Assembly (NCBI GenBank): GCA_950295325.1 | Contig: OX485803.1 | Location: forward strand, 17,856,001 to 17,920,000 | Direction: 5' to 3' | Source of the DNA: Polytrichum commune | Lineage: Eukaryota; Streptophyta; Polytrichopsida; Polytrichales; Polytrichaceae | DNA length: 64,000 bases | Part shown: positions 51,257-63,100 of the stretch, in pieces | Layout: every line of letters starts with the position of its first letter | Position numbering within the stretch: position 1 is the stretch's first letter | Translations under genes and position numbers: made by a program | Notes under the pieces: model-generated | The model's input: the letters and a program-made list of their open reading frames with translations, nothing else | What the model was told of the DNA's origin: nothing | Database searches by the model: none

Positions 51257-53265
51257 GGAGCGGGTTCTGCTAACTTGTGTTGATAAGAGCATGTCTGACA
51301 ATCACTGTAAACTGAATGTCCCAATAATCGGCTTTCGCAGTTTGTTGGGGCCAAATTTCCCATACACATTAGAGTTATCCTTGATGGTCCTCAAAGAGGG
51401 ATGAAAACATGGGTTTGGTTCTTCTTTGAGACATGTTTCTATTAACAGTCGTTAGGTCGTTGTATTTTGAAGTCTATTTTGAAAGTTGGATGGAAATCTT
51501 TTGAACTTTCTTTTGTCATCTCAAAATATTTAAGAGATTTTTAGAATTTGAACTGAAGTATGCCCATGGGACCCAATGTAATGAATATCTACTAAGTTCA
51601 CATCAAACTCTATACAAACCTAGCCAAAATCCCAAGTGTCCTTGGCATGAACCACCTAGCCACAAGGTACTCCCCAAGACTCTGATTCCAAATACATATA
51701 TTGGAGAAACATAAAATGGGTACCTCTTAGCCTTGAAAGGTCTTATATACCTCCCCATCATGCCCAGTTGCTTTCTAAAGTTGAGGGACAATCGAAACTT
51801 CAAATAGAAGTATTTTCTCTTTGAGCCTTAGAATTTTAGGACCTCCCAAAACCTTCTTAATTTTGTGAAATTTATGCAACTAATACCTTAGTCTACATTA
51901 ATTCTTAGCTAAACTAGGTTTATCTCGATTTATCTTAGCCAATCATACACTACATGTTGTGAATCTCGGATCGACCTATGCGAGGGTAGCTTGGCCCACC
52001 CTTCCTAGTAGGACAAACTAGAAAGTTAGGGTTTAATACCTTGACACCATTTTTTTAAGGGTTAATACCTACTGAGAATGAGTTGTAGACACAAATCTTA
52101 AACCCTAAACCCTAAACATTAGGGTGGGCTCTAGTAAACAATTGGGTCCATGCTAATAGGACTATTTATTGTACACTATTTTGTCTAATTAGTGTGAATT
52201 ACCATTTGGAATTACGTGAATTATCATTTTTTCCATCAATTAAATTATATCATATCCTTCGGTGTGCATACTAACTACTTACTTTATTTGGGTAAAAAAA
52301 TGACACTCCTAGTTAAGAGTTCTAGCAGCACATAACTCCAAATGCTAACCCACATTAATTAAACAAAAACATTGTAGTGATCCTTTCCAACTTGGTTTAG
52401 AATAAACCGCTAGATTCAATCGATATTGTTTGTTGTTGCTCAACAATGACAATTGAGGTGGTCAAGAAAACCTCGACATAACTCAAACTCTTCTCATATT
52501 GGTTTGGTGACCTTTAAGCTTCCCTCACCCATGTATTTGCAAATTAATGTGTCTTTGGATAAGAATGGGATTACGGCAAGTCATGGCTTGTGATGATCTT
52601 GGCCCTATGTATGTATACATTGAGTTCGATTAACAAAACCATTTTCCACAACAAAAAAACAATAGCTAAATGCCCCTCCTCGACACATTATAGACAAGAC
52701 GACATAAGCTCTCAACAAGTACCATCTTGGAAAACTAATTCTCGGTAGTTATCTTTAAGCTTGCTCCACCAAAGCCGGGGTCTATCTCTCAACAAAAATA
52801 ACATGGTGTTTACCTACTCTTTCTCAATGAACTTTCCATGAAACAAAATGACTAGAATCACCCAAAATGATAGTAACGACTTTAGGCTTGATGTTCACCC
52901 TAGAGAAATGTGTGGAGAAATGTGAGGAAATAATAGGCGAAGGACCATTGTTTCTCTAGGCGCTTAGGGGGTTAAGCCTTAGCGCCATGAGTGGTAGAAT
53001 GAACATTTCTTGAATGGGGTTATAAAGTAGCATTCCAAGGGATTCTCTTAAACTATCACTCAAGAGAAATTTAATGAGTTGTTATCAAACGATCACATCC
53101 ACGAGGTTCAAAATACAAAAGAAAATCTTATGGTCCTTCTAAAACAAATTTAAGAGTGAGAACTTTGAATTTTTTTTCATAACTGCAAATTTTTTTTTTT
53201 TGATAAGGAACTTGATAACACTAGCTAAACTTATTATTTTTATAGAGTAGTGGAAGATTACAAAC
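51257..53265. other. No gene seen; telomere-like motif and CACTA end
   Basis: AT-rich sequence. TAAACCCTAAACCCTAAAC at 52099-52117 is a short plant telomere-type stretch. At 52125-52175 there is an end of the CACTA family seen at 5925-6270 (CTAATAGGACTATTTATTG). No gene is recognised. Confidence 0.5.
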
Positions 53266-53294
53266 ATGATGTGATCACAAAGTGATCACATCAT
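53266..53294. repeat. Perfect 13-bp hairpin
   Basis: ATGATGTGATCAC, loop AAA, GTGATCACATCAT. The arms match exactly. It is not followed by a T-run terminator context. It may be the centre of a small foldback element. Confidence 0.9.
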
Positions 53295-53699
53295 CTACAT
53301 CTCACAAGGTTTACATAATAACCATTCATAAATTTTCAGAATTGAACTTTCGAAACATAACATTGTTTAGTTCAGTGACCATGTTGGGTGGGGCCATGAA
53401 TATGTCATATGAGGTGCTAAGATTATACCTTACGGATGCTTGTCAGTAATTAAGTAGATTCAAGCTAAAAAACAAGTGAGGTTTGAGTGAGCATTGTCAT
53501 TGAAAATTATCATAATGAAACAACTAGTAGTTTAATAAAGTTATGAAGCGATGAACAATTTCAGAAGCTACATTGGAAGCTAAATCTTGCCTCTTTGGGA
53601 GCAAGATCCGATCATTGTAATTGAGAGTCCATTTAAAAAAGGATGTTAATGGATTAATGTAGCTTATGGCCCAATTTTGGAATTTGGTGTGTCTTAAAC

Positions 53700-54544
53700 C
53701 TTGAACACCGCCCTTATTTATGGTGAAGGATTGAAGATACGAATAAACGATGCGGATGGGAATAATTACATCTACCCATCTATCCATCTTCAGCGGGATT
53801 TTGTGAGGTCCAAAGTTGGCGGTCGTCGTCACCGGCACTTGATGATCGCCATAGCCATCGTCAAGTCGATTACCCAGCTCTGTTGCTCGCCCCTGGACCC
53901 ACTCGCTGCAGATTCATGTGACGACCTTTTTCCCCACGACTCTTTTAATCCTAATTTCATCGGAAACGGTGCTCTGTAGCCACTGTGTCGTGCTCAGGTT
54001 TGTTTGTTTTTGGAATGATGCTTGGTTCCACTTTATCATGCCCTTTAGAGATGAACTTCGCAGTCGGAATTCTCTGCTGTGTGTTGCCTTGCAATCTCAA
54101 GCCCTAATTTATCAATCATCACATGCATTTGCTCTTCCTGTGTCAGATCGCATTTCAATTCCAGTGAGCTACTTCAAGTGCATTGTTGTGGATGCCTACC
54201 AATAAGTTATTCCATTCATCTAGTTGGAGACTTGGACAGGAGTTGATCTATATCCATTCATCTAGTCGTCCATTCGTTTATTTCATGAATTCTTCTCCCT
54301 CCTCTGCTTCAAAGCCATTGCCACTGCCTTCGCTATTTCTGCACTTTCTTTGCACATCAACCGTCAAATTTCAGTGCATTACCACACCTAGTTGGAATTG
54401 GCGATGTTGTAAATTGTGAGCTGAATAGGTTGGGTTGAAGCACTTGAATTGATTGTGTCAGGTCAAGATTGCGAGGTTGAGTATCGGGGGGAGCTACAAA
54501 AGCAGAGGTCTCCTGAGGTTGAATTTGGTGGAAGCTGCCTGGCG
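53700..54544 (+). promoter_or_regulatory. Upstream region and probable 5' leader of RbfA
   Basis: From about 53815 the base composition becomes more even, with GC-richer and CT-rich blocks, as expected for a plant promoter and leader. No TATA box stands out. Several short upstream ATGs occur. A leader exon cannot be defined from sequence alone. Confidence 0.35.
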
Positions 54545-57500
54545 ATGGCAGCCTGCGTTGTTCAGGGGGTTTTAAGTTCGCGTCTCCTTGTGCCTGGGGC
54601 GCAAGCATTGCTACCGCAACATTCGTCGCTTTCGTGCGGTAGGGTTTTAGAGGAACCCTATCACCATAGTTCGGTTAGGGTTTACTCTAGGGCCTTAACC
54701 TCCGATGTTTCGTCCAGCGGCATCGAAAGGTGTACATCGGCTCCGAGGATTGGCGTCAGAGGCAGGTCACGGCCGGTCAGTATGCCATTCCTGCTCATTA
54801 GTTTCCTTCCTTTTTCTGGCTTTGTTCTTTAATTGCGCTGTGTCCCAGGTATGACCAGAGGTGGTCATAAGCAGTGTTGGACTGGTATATAGGTGAATGT
54901 ATGGTATCAAGATACGATATCAGTAACCGTAGTAAAGAATCTACACCAACAATGTACTGCCAGACATATATTGATACCTGATGGGTATCACAAGATGATA
55001 ACATCGCCAAGAATTCTTGGTGCCCAAGTAAATTCATTCATTAGGAAGGTGAAAACACCAGCAAACAACTCTATAGCCTTTAGATGACTACTTTTAGACG
55101 ACTGGAACTCCGGAAATGTCATCAGAAACCCTGAATTAGTCTAGTGGGTCTAGTTGGAATAAATCTCGGTCCTCATTCTTAACGGGGGTTTGTTTCTACT
55201 GGAACTTCTTCATACATTTGAAGAAGTCCACATAGACACCACGAAGCCCCAGCCATGACAACATCTTTGTATACCCGAGTTATTTTCTGAGTCAATACCA
55301 TCCTGATACCACGTTGATACTTGGGTAATTTTACCTAGGTATGAAGCTTCTTGCATGGTGTGTAGATCCCGAATGGTATCAAAAACAAAAGTATCCTCAA
55401 ATACTTGTACTCTACTGGTATCAAAGAATGTAAAGTCTGATTATTTAAAACAGTCCAACACTGGTCATAAGCACATTCAATCGGTAGGTTACCAATCAAA
55501 CTCAGTGTAGGTGTGCAAATGTATGAAAATTGGAGGCAATTTCTACTTTATATCAATTCAATTTGTGTAACCTCCTTTAACGAAAGCAGGCATGCCGTTT
55601 CCTTAACTTTGAATGCTATGTTCTTGCATTATGCGATGAATGATGACTTGCATTTCTTCCTAGAGAATGATAATTCATTAAGGGAGCATGACTTATTATC
55701 ATGCTTGGATTTCCATGGCCCAAGTATAGTCTTTTATTCATGTTTGATTTTGTACATGTACATATTTTAGGATAACTTATGATTTTATATTTGAATTACG
55801 ATATTCTTCGTTGTTGATATTCATATAACGGTTCCATGACATTCGATCCACTAAAAGAACTAGGCTGAAAGGTTATGAGAGTTGAATACGTGCTTGGGGC
55901 CTCAAGATTGAGGCAACTGTTGAGGGAGGGGGGTGTTTCTCAAGGCCAGAGACTCGCTTGGGGCCAGGCTGACCTGCTTCAGCACGATGTATCTGTCAAA
56001 GAGTTTGCTAGTTTGTGTACTTTCATGAGCCTGAATTTCAGGGATGTCTTCAGGCTTCCAGATAGGATTGCTATGATCTGCTTATCCAGTTTTACTCAAA
56101 CATGGCAAATGGAGTTGTTGACTCATGGAAATGTGGATTTGGTTGTGGGCAGGTAGTGTGCATGGCACACCCGAGGAGGGTTAAGATGGTGCAGCAGCAG
56201 ATACATAGGGAATTAGCTGACATGCTTTTGCATGACAGTGTGCTACAACAGGCTGTTCTTCCAGAATCTGGTCTTGGAGCAGATATGTACCTTTCGTCAA
56301 TGGCCACCATAAGTGATGTGGAGATTTCAAATGATCTTCAGGTTCTATTTAAACTTCCTTGGATGTCTTCATGCTTGAATGTCATAATGTAGGTTATTAT
56401 GCAAGTTAAGAATAAGCATTGAATTTGTACAGAAATTCTATGTCTTTTGGCCAATAGTTAGAAGATATTGGCTGCATGGTGCTGTAGATAAGAACTGTAA
56501 ATGTGTCATATGCGAATGTGGTTTTGTTTTGGACGTCATGTTGTGAAACTCGTACCATTGTCATCATCACATTTGCTTAGTTGTTGATCACAATATCTGA
56601 CATTATCCTTTCATTGATGAGAAAGGAGGACATGGGGGCATTGTTGTATTAAAACATGCCATGCCTGCAGCATGTAGTAATGCCTTTCTGGGGCAGCAGA
56701 GTGTGTAGAGAACGATCTGTTAGATTTGTTGATGGCTGAGATTGTTGTTGTAGTCTTCCGTTCAACTGAATTGTGATTTTTCTGCTTGGCTGTTGATTGT
56801 GGTGAAATGCTTTATATGCAGGTTGCCAAGGTCTTTATCTCTATTTATGGTGATGAAAGGGAGCAGGAGATTGCTTTGGAAGGATTGAAATCAAAAGCTA
56901 AGTATGTGCGCATGGGCCTTGGCAAGCGCATGAGTCTACGTATGACTCCAGAAGTTCGATTTGTGAAGGATGATTCTTTGGAAAGGGGAAGCAGGGTAAT
57001 TCTTGTACCCTCATTCAATTCTCATTACATGCATAAAACACCATTTTTAATCAGGGCAAGCCTCTCCTGAAGAGGTTGATGAAGTACTGTATTGAAGTAG
57101 GAAAGGAGAATATTGGAGCACACACCTGCAGGGCCTATGCCTGATCGTCGTTATTATTTGTCTCACAGTTTGAACGCAATTGTTATTGATATCTATTTCG
57201 GAAGGTATGTTAGAACCTGAAGGTTTCTTGACTTTTTTTCCTTCCACTAATTTCTTCTCTGAGGTTATCACTTGATTGCACAGGTACTTGATCTCCTCGA
57301 CAAGGTCAAACAAGACAGAGAACGGAAGGAACGAGGGGAGACAGCTCCGAGTCAGCCTATAACTTCATTAGATGATGAAGACTATGATGTCGATTTCGAT
57401 GAGGAGGAAGAGGTAGCAAAGCCACGAACAAAGAAAAAGTCAAAAGCAAAATCTGCTGCAAAATCTGCTGCAAAAGCTCCACTCAAGAATGCCAAAGTAA

Positions 57501-57583
57501 TTGAAGATAATATGGAGTGGGATGACGAGGAATTCAGGGACCTTGATTTTACTGATGACGAGAACATTATATTTATCAAGTAA
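54545..57583 (+). CDS. RBFA: Ribosome-binding factor A, organelle type
   Basis: RbfA binds the small ribosomal subunit and helps 16S rRNA maturation; plant versions act in plastids. Four exons, 54545-54775, 56153-56341, 56822-56995 and 57284-57583, join in phase 0 at GT-AG introns to give 297 residues. Residues 1-77 are rich in Ser, Arg and Val with few acids, as in a transit peptide. From 82 the RbfA KH-type domain shows HPRRVKMVQQQIHRELADML, LGADMYLSSMATISDVEIS, VFISIYGDEREQE, LGKRMSLRMTPEVRF and LERGSRVLDLLDKV. The tail (225-297) is very acidic, with a KSKAKSAAKSAAK insert, longer than the bacterial protein of about 130 residues. ATG at 54545 has a good context (GCGATGGC). ATG at 56102 is in frame with exon 2 and could start a form without the presequence. 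Intron 1 holds a hAT element. Confidence 0.9.
54872..55463. mobile_element. Non-autonomous hAT element in RbfA intron 1
   Basis: The ends are exact 13-bp inverted repeats, CAGTGTTGGACTG. Both flanks are an identical 8-bp GTCATAAG (54864-54871 and 55464-55471). The subterminal regions carry many TGGTATCA/TGATACC motifs (about 54900-54980 and 55290-55430). No transposase is present. The middle contains a copy of the GTCTAC-end MITE (55085-55255). The perfect duplication suggests a fairly recent insertion. Confidence 0.92.
55085..55255. repeat. GTCTAC-end MITE copy nested in hAT
   Basis: TTAGTCTAGTGGGTCTAGTTGG, split here as TTAGTCTAGTGGG and TCTAGTTGGAATAAATC, and the end GTCCACATAGACACCACGAA match the copies at 33950-34125 and 24463-24720. 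Confidence 0.6.
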
Positions 57584-58750
57584 AAGCTTTTTAAAACATC
57601 TAATATGTCACCAAATTGGATTCAACCAATTCAGACGTGTACTTGAAGTTGACACATGGACTCTCTCCTAGGGTCTGAAACATATTATTTCATGTTGCAG
57701 CTGGACCATGACTTGCTTTTGCCATTCCTTCAGTCCACTGGTGATCTCTCTTCCTATTAGAAATACGATGGGGCTAATTTTGGTGTACTTGAAGGTAAGA
57801 CATGGGCTCTAGCAGGTTCTGAAACAATGATTTGAAGATTGCCCCTAGTTTGAATTAACATGGAATCAATACCTTTTTGTAGTTTCAAAGGGGAATCAAC
57901 ACCTTTTTGTAGTTTCAAGGTGAATCAATGCCTTCACGATTTTGTGAAGATTGTCAGCCATCATTGATGAGGTGGCTGACATTGATGGGATCCTTGCTTG
58001 AATTTCCAACATCACATCCCTTTTTAATTAGTCCAATTAGCAATATGTCATATTATGCATATATGTATAATTCTTGCAGCCTGCTTTTGCATAAGAGACA
58101 CATTTGACATGTAACACATTGCCTTCTGTAATTTGAAGCATTGAAAGTCAACCTTGGAGGTCATGGATGTCATGAAAGTTCAATTGGATGGAGATGATCT
58201 ATGACCTCAGGCCAACCTCAGCTAGGTGCATCTGTATTGATTTGTGGCCTATTCCTGACACAAAGGTATAATGGGACACAAAGCATATGTTACATGTTTT
58301 CTTAAACACAAATCATCAAAGTGAAGGCATAGCATGACCTATTCGTGCACAGTGCATGTCCTTGATAACATGCAATGATGAGGACATGGGAGTGGAGGCT
58401 CCAATATCAAGATGAATTTGTCAATTTTACATATTAATGAAGCATATGTAAGATATTACGAGTTAGTGTGGCATATCACTAGCGGTCCCCCATTCTCACA
58501 ACCAAGAGAATTCATGCAAGGCCATAATATTTTATTCAAGAGGCAATTTATTCCATGCAGAAGGTGAGGCACAACCTAGATGGGTAGCATCAACGGATGA
58601 TCTTATATGAGTACAATATAGTTAAGATATTCCAACTTAAGTTGAGTTGCATAGTCTTTAAAACAACCTTGAGAGGCAAGAGTCCAACAAGATAATTGGA
58701 ACGTAGGTAAATTGAGGATTTATACATGATGCTTACTATGTAAAATATGT
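57584..58750. other. RbfA 3' flank, no gene seen
   Basis: A local duplication, CACCTTTTTGTAGTTTCAA, occurs twice at 57870-57925. The rest is AT-rich. No clear polyadenylation signal could be chosen, and no further gene is recognised before the HPPK-DHPS promoter region. Confidence 0.45.
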
Positions 58751-58751
58751 G

Positions 58752-59115
58752 AGTCTTATGTGGTCACTCTTCGTATTACTTAGACACCTATATTTGAATG
58801 CCATATTATAGTGCTTGTGCTTAAGAACAAACATCAAAAAGCACATATTATAATGAGATTGGACTATGAGCTCAAAATATGACACCGTTCTAAATTCACT
58901 AATCAACATAATTTTTTGTGTGAGGAATCTATGTGATTATTTGAGAAGAGAGCATCTTCACTTTGACCTCCTAAAAGTTTTGCATCTCAACTCGATTTGG
59001 AAACTCGAAATGACAATCTTCGTGATTCATCACAATTTGCTAACCAAGGGAGGCAACTCCCTATCTGATGCAACGGCCACATTTGTCTTTGGAAGTTGCT
59101 CATGCCAGAGATGCT
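58752..59115. repeat. RF type A copy between RbfA and HPPK-DHPS
   Basis: CTTATGTGGTCACTCTTC, TAGACACCTATATTTGA, ATGAGATTGGACTATG, GCATCTCAACTCGATTTGG, CGTGATTCATCACAATT and a final GGAAGTTGCTCATGCC follow the type A order. Confidence 0.7.
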
Positions 59116-59281
59116 ACTTAGAGAAGGAGTTTCGGGAAACATATGGAGAACAGACATAGTCGAAGACTGGACTTGAAGAGATTGGCATCGTTTTCATGTC
59201 TATCCTGAAGTCCTGGTGACCAATGATGAGAATTAAGAATCTACCAGAGTTCGAGGCAGATTTTTGCGTCGGTTGTGAGGT

Positions 59282-60135
59282 ATGCGAACACTTGGAATTG
59301 GGTTTTGGTGGATTCTTTAGCTGGTTTGCGTTGCATCACAAACCTAAATTCATATAACAAACCACGACATTGAATGAATGCCTATCAAACAGACAGAGGA
59401 TTGTAATTTCAATCCTTTGTTTCTACATTTTCAAGTGGCAAGAACTAAAAGGTTGAATTATGGTTTGAATCAATGTTGAACGAATCATTAGCTCAATGTC
59501 GATGAGTTAGCAATTAAAAGATATTTGATCACGAAGCCAGGTATGTATTATCAACACTGACTCATCAACATCAAACCCTGGTTATTGCATATTGAGATGT
59601 AGGCATTGTGGTGAGGATTTTTGTGTGGTTATGTCATTTAGGGTAAAAACGCAGAAACAACGTTGCTCCACTCTTGAGTGGCAATTGAGTGGGTAAGATC
59701 AAGAGCTCTACCTATGTCACATTGTTGACTCGGTGAAGAGTGCCGATGAAATTGCAGGCGCGGCGAATTTGGAACATTCAGAATTGGGTTTTGAGACTTG
59801 ACGGTGGATTGTTTAGCTGGACCATCAAATTCATAAATCATCAACGTTGATTCAAATCGATTCAATCACATCAAACTACAACTTCGAATTAATGCCTATC
59901 AAAAAGAGTGTTGTAATTTAATCCTTTATTTCTTCTTTTTTCATAGTTGCATAAAAGTATGGATTGAAAGAATGTTGAATCTATCATCAGCTCAATGTTG
60001 ATGAGTTAGCACTGAAAAACATTTCAAACCCTGAAGGGTATGTATCATCAACATTAAACCCTGGTCATTGCATTTTGAGATGTTGGCGTTGTGGTCAGGA
60101 ATTAGTGTAGCTGTGCCATTTAGGGTAATGTTGAA
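59282..60135 (+). repeat. Tandem duplication (about 480 bp) upstream of HPPK-DHPS
   Basis: Two diverged units share, about 482 bp apart, AATTGGGTTTTG, ATGCCTATCAAA, TTGTAATTT(C/A)AATCCTTT, AGCTCAATGT(C/T)GATGAGTTAGCA, GGTATGTAT(T/C)ATCAACA, AAACCCTGGT(T/C)ATTGCAT, and CATTTAGGGTAA. The second unit ends just before the start codon at 60188, so it may include the promoter or leader. Confidence 0.75.
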
Positions 60136-60187
60136 TTGGTGAAATTTGCAGGCCCTTTGAATCTGGTGGCGGAAGGAGTAAGTAGCG

Positions 60188-63100
60188 ATGCAGGGGTTGA
60201 AGAATCAGGGCAGGGGCCCATGGCAGGCCCTCCTCCGGCAATGCAGCAGCAACCGCTACATTGCGCAGAAATACTTTTGTTCATCACAAAGGGAAGGCAG
60301 TGAGCTGTCCTCCCACCAATTCGCACCCGAAGAAGAGGTGGTGATTGCACTGGGCAGCAACATTGGTGACAGAGTGGGCAATTTCAACCGAGCCTTGAAG
60401 CTGATGTCTAATTGTGGAATCCAAGTAACCAAACATGCTTCTCTGTATGAAAGTGCCCCAGCTTATGTGACCGATCAACCTTTTTTCCTGAATTCGGCCG
60501 TCTCCGCCAGATGTAGTCTCAGCCCACATGCGTTGTTGGCGGCTCTCAAGCATATTGAGAGCGAGCTTGGTCGCGATTTTGGAGGAATCAGGTAAATTTG
60601 TGGGCTGCCAGGGAAATATCATCAGGTCCTCGTTTTGCAAGGAACAGACATCTGCAATTCAAAACAGGGTACATTGAAGCCATGCGCCGTGAAGGAGCCA
60701 TTTGGAAGGGTTTAGGATTTAGGGTTTAGGTTGCAGTAGCCAAATAAGGAATGTGGTCCTCATGTGGTCACTCTTCTTAATCAGATACCTATGTTTGCGT
60801 GTTACATGATAAGGCTTGTAGTTAAGATTGGTCACCAGAAAGACACATGTTAACATGAGATCGGACTATGTGCTCAAAATGTAGACACCCATTTTAAGTT
60901 CAATAGTGAGCACAATTGGGAGGGCCTATGTGATCACATAAAGAGTAAGAGAATCTCTCTGACCTCTTATAACTTCTGCATCTCAATTCTGATTCTAAAC
61001 TAGAAATAACAATCTCTGCAATTTGGAATTGCTAATGGGATGATACAATTCTGTATCTGATCCTACGGCCAAAATTGTCAGTGAAGTTGGAAGTGCCCAC
61101 AATAGGGTCACATAGCTTAGATGCCTTAAACATAGAAGGCAGTCAAGCTAGGGGTAATTGTTGGAAAAGGAGGGGGGTTTTAGATTCCTGACATGAAAGT
61201 GTTGATGGTTGCAGTAGCCAAATAGGGTCTGTGGGCCTTATGTGGTCACTCTTTTTAATCAGACACCTATTTTTGAGTGGTATATGGTAGCCTTGTAGTT
61301 ATGGCAAACTTGTAGGTAAGAACAGGCACCAAAGAGACATATGTTACTATGAGATTGGACTATGGACACCATTCTAGATTCGATACATCATAATTGGGAG
61401 TTCTATGTGATCATTCAAAGAGAAAGAGAATCTTCACATGATGTAAGTCGAAACGACAGTCTTTGTGATTCATCGCAATTGCTAGCTGGATGAGACAATT
61501 CCCAATCCAATCCATCGTCCAACAGCGTATGTGGAGTTGGAAGTGCCCATAATAGGGCCACATACCTTAGCATGGATGAGCTGAAAGAATTATCTGTGGG
61601 TGCTATGTGTGTATTTAGGTATGGCCCAAGACCACTGGATTTGGATATTATCTTTTATGGTACCCGGACAGTCAATACCGAGACACTGCAAATTCCACAC
61701 AGCCGATTCATGGAACGTCCCTTTGTTTTGGCTCCCGTGGCAGATCTACTTTGTGGTCAAGGTATAAATTCGCCAAATCATTGGTCCCAGCACAATTGCA
61801 CAGGTGGAGGGGTTGCAAAGGCATGGAATACACTTGGGGGGGAGGATTCAATTGGGAGTGAGGACCTTCGGAGGGTCATCCCTATTGGCAGTCAGGTTCT
61901 AGACTGGGCAGCTAAGACGCACGTGATGGGAATTTTGAATGTGACACCAGACAGCTTCAGTGATGGTGGACGGTATGCATGCTCTTCTTCCTCTTCCTGT
62001 TTCTTTCGATTTCTTGAAGTGAGTGTAGTTGAGGTTTGGACCCCATTTTAACTGCACTACGATTCTTTCATTTACACACCAGGTGTAGTTGTAGTTGAAG
62101 AATGGATTTGACCTCAATTATCGTTCTTCCCATTGGTGCAAGCTGTGGAGTGAAGAAAAACAATTTATAGTTTCTAGTGAAAAGCTTATGTAAGAGTAAT
62201 TGCCTCCTACAAATCCTCTCCCATGCTTTGGCCTTGAAGTTTTCTCCTGGTGCCACATAGTAACTACCAACAAAATAAAACCAAAGAACGTAAACTACAT
62301 CGATCACAACCCACTCCCAATCACACCTTACACCTTGTATAGTTGTTGTGCAAGGTAGAGTATTTGTGGTTGTGGTTGTTGTTGTCAATTTTTATCCTTC
62401 CTTATCTCTCAAAAACAGAACCAAAGAAACGTAGACTGCAACCATCAACCTCCAGAACAGTGGTTATGTGTAAACTCTGCTTGAGTTGCATCCAGCTGGG
62501 TGAAATACTTGTGGTATGTTGATGTTGTTTGTCTACTTAGGGAGGGAGCAATGTTGACAGTTGAGTAGGCAGTCAGCGTGACATTTGTAGTCATAGTTGT
62601 GACAGTTACACGTGCAAATAACTTTTTAACTCTTATGCGAGGTACAGATGGTATTGAAAAACACAAGATTGTTTGCATAGGTTTATGTCTGTGAAAGATA
62701 GGGCATAACATGCTCATTCCTCTTCCTATTTCTTTCACTTTCTTAATGCACTAAGAGTTTTCTTGAGTTGCATCCATCTGGGTTAAATGCTTGTTTGAAT
62801 GCTGAAATCGTTCATCTAGTTAGGGAGGAAGCAATGTTGACAGTTGAATGTGTGGTCATCACTCCATTTGAAATTTGTAGTAATAGTTGTGATAATTACA
62901 TTTGCAATTATGTAATTTTTTACTTCAATGCAAGGTACAGAAGGTATTGAACAACACAAGGTTTTGTTTGCATTGCTTTATGTCTCAGTTGCGCTCTCAC
63001 ATGCCTGTTCCTCTTCCCAATGGTTTCACTTTCTTACTCAATGCACTGGGAGTTTTCTTGAATTGCATGCAGCTGGGTAGCCTGAAATTGTTCATCGAGT

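Noticed and set aside
52099-52117. Telomere or chromosome-fusion scar
   Set aside because: Only two and a half TTTAGGG units; such short stretches are common in plant DNA.
55875-56156. A 93-codon reading just before RbfA exon 2 as an extra exon
   Set aside because: It is in a different frame from exon 2, has no acceptor that links exon 1 in frame, and shows no RbfA similarity. It lies within intron 1.
61572-62051. A start at 61572 for a separate DHPS gene
   Set aside because: The first 16 codons are intron sequence before the acceptor at 61618. The HPPK reading runs from exon 1 across this junction in frame (GGIR then YGPRPLD).
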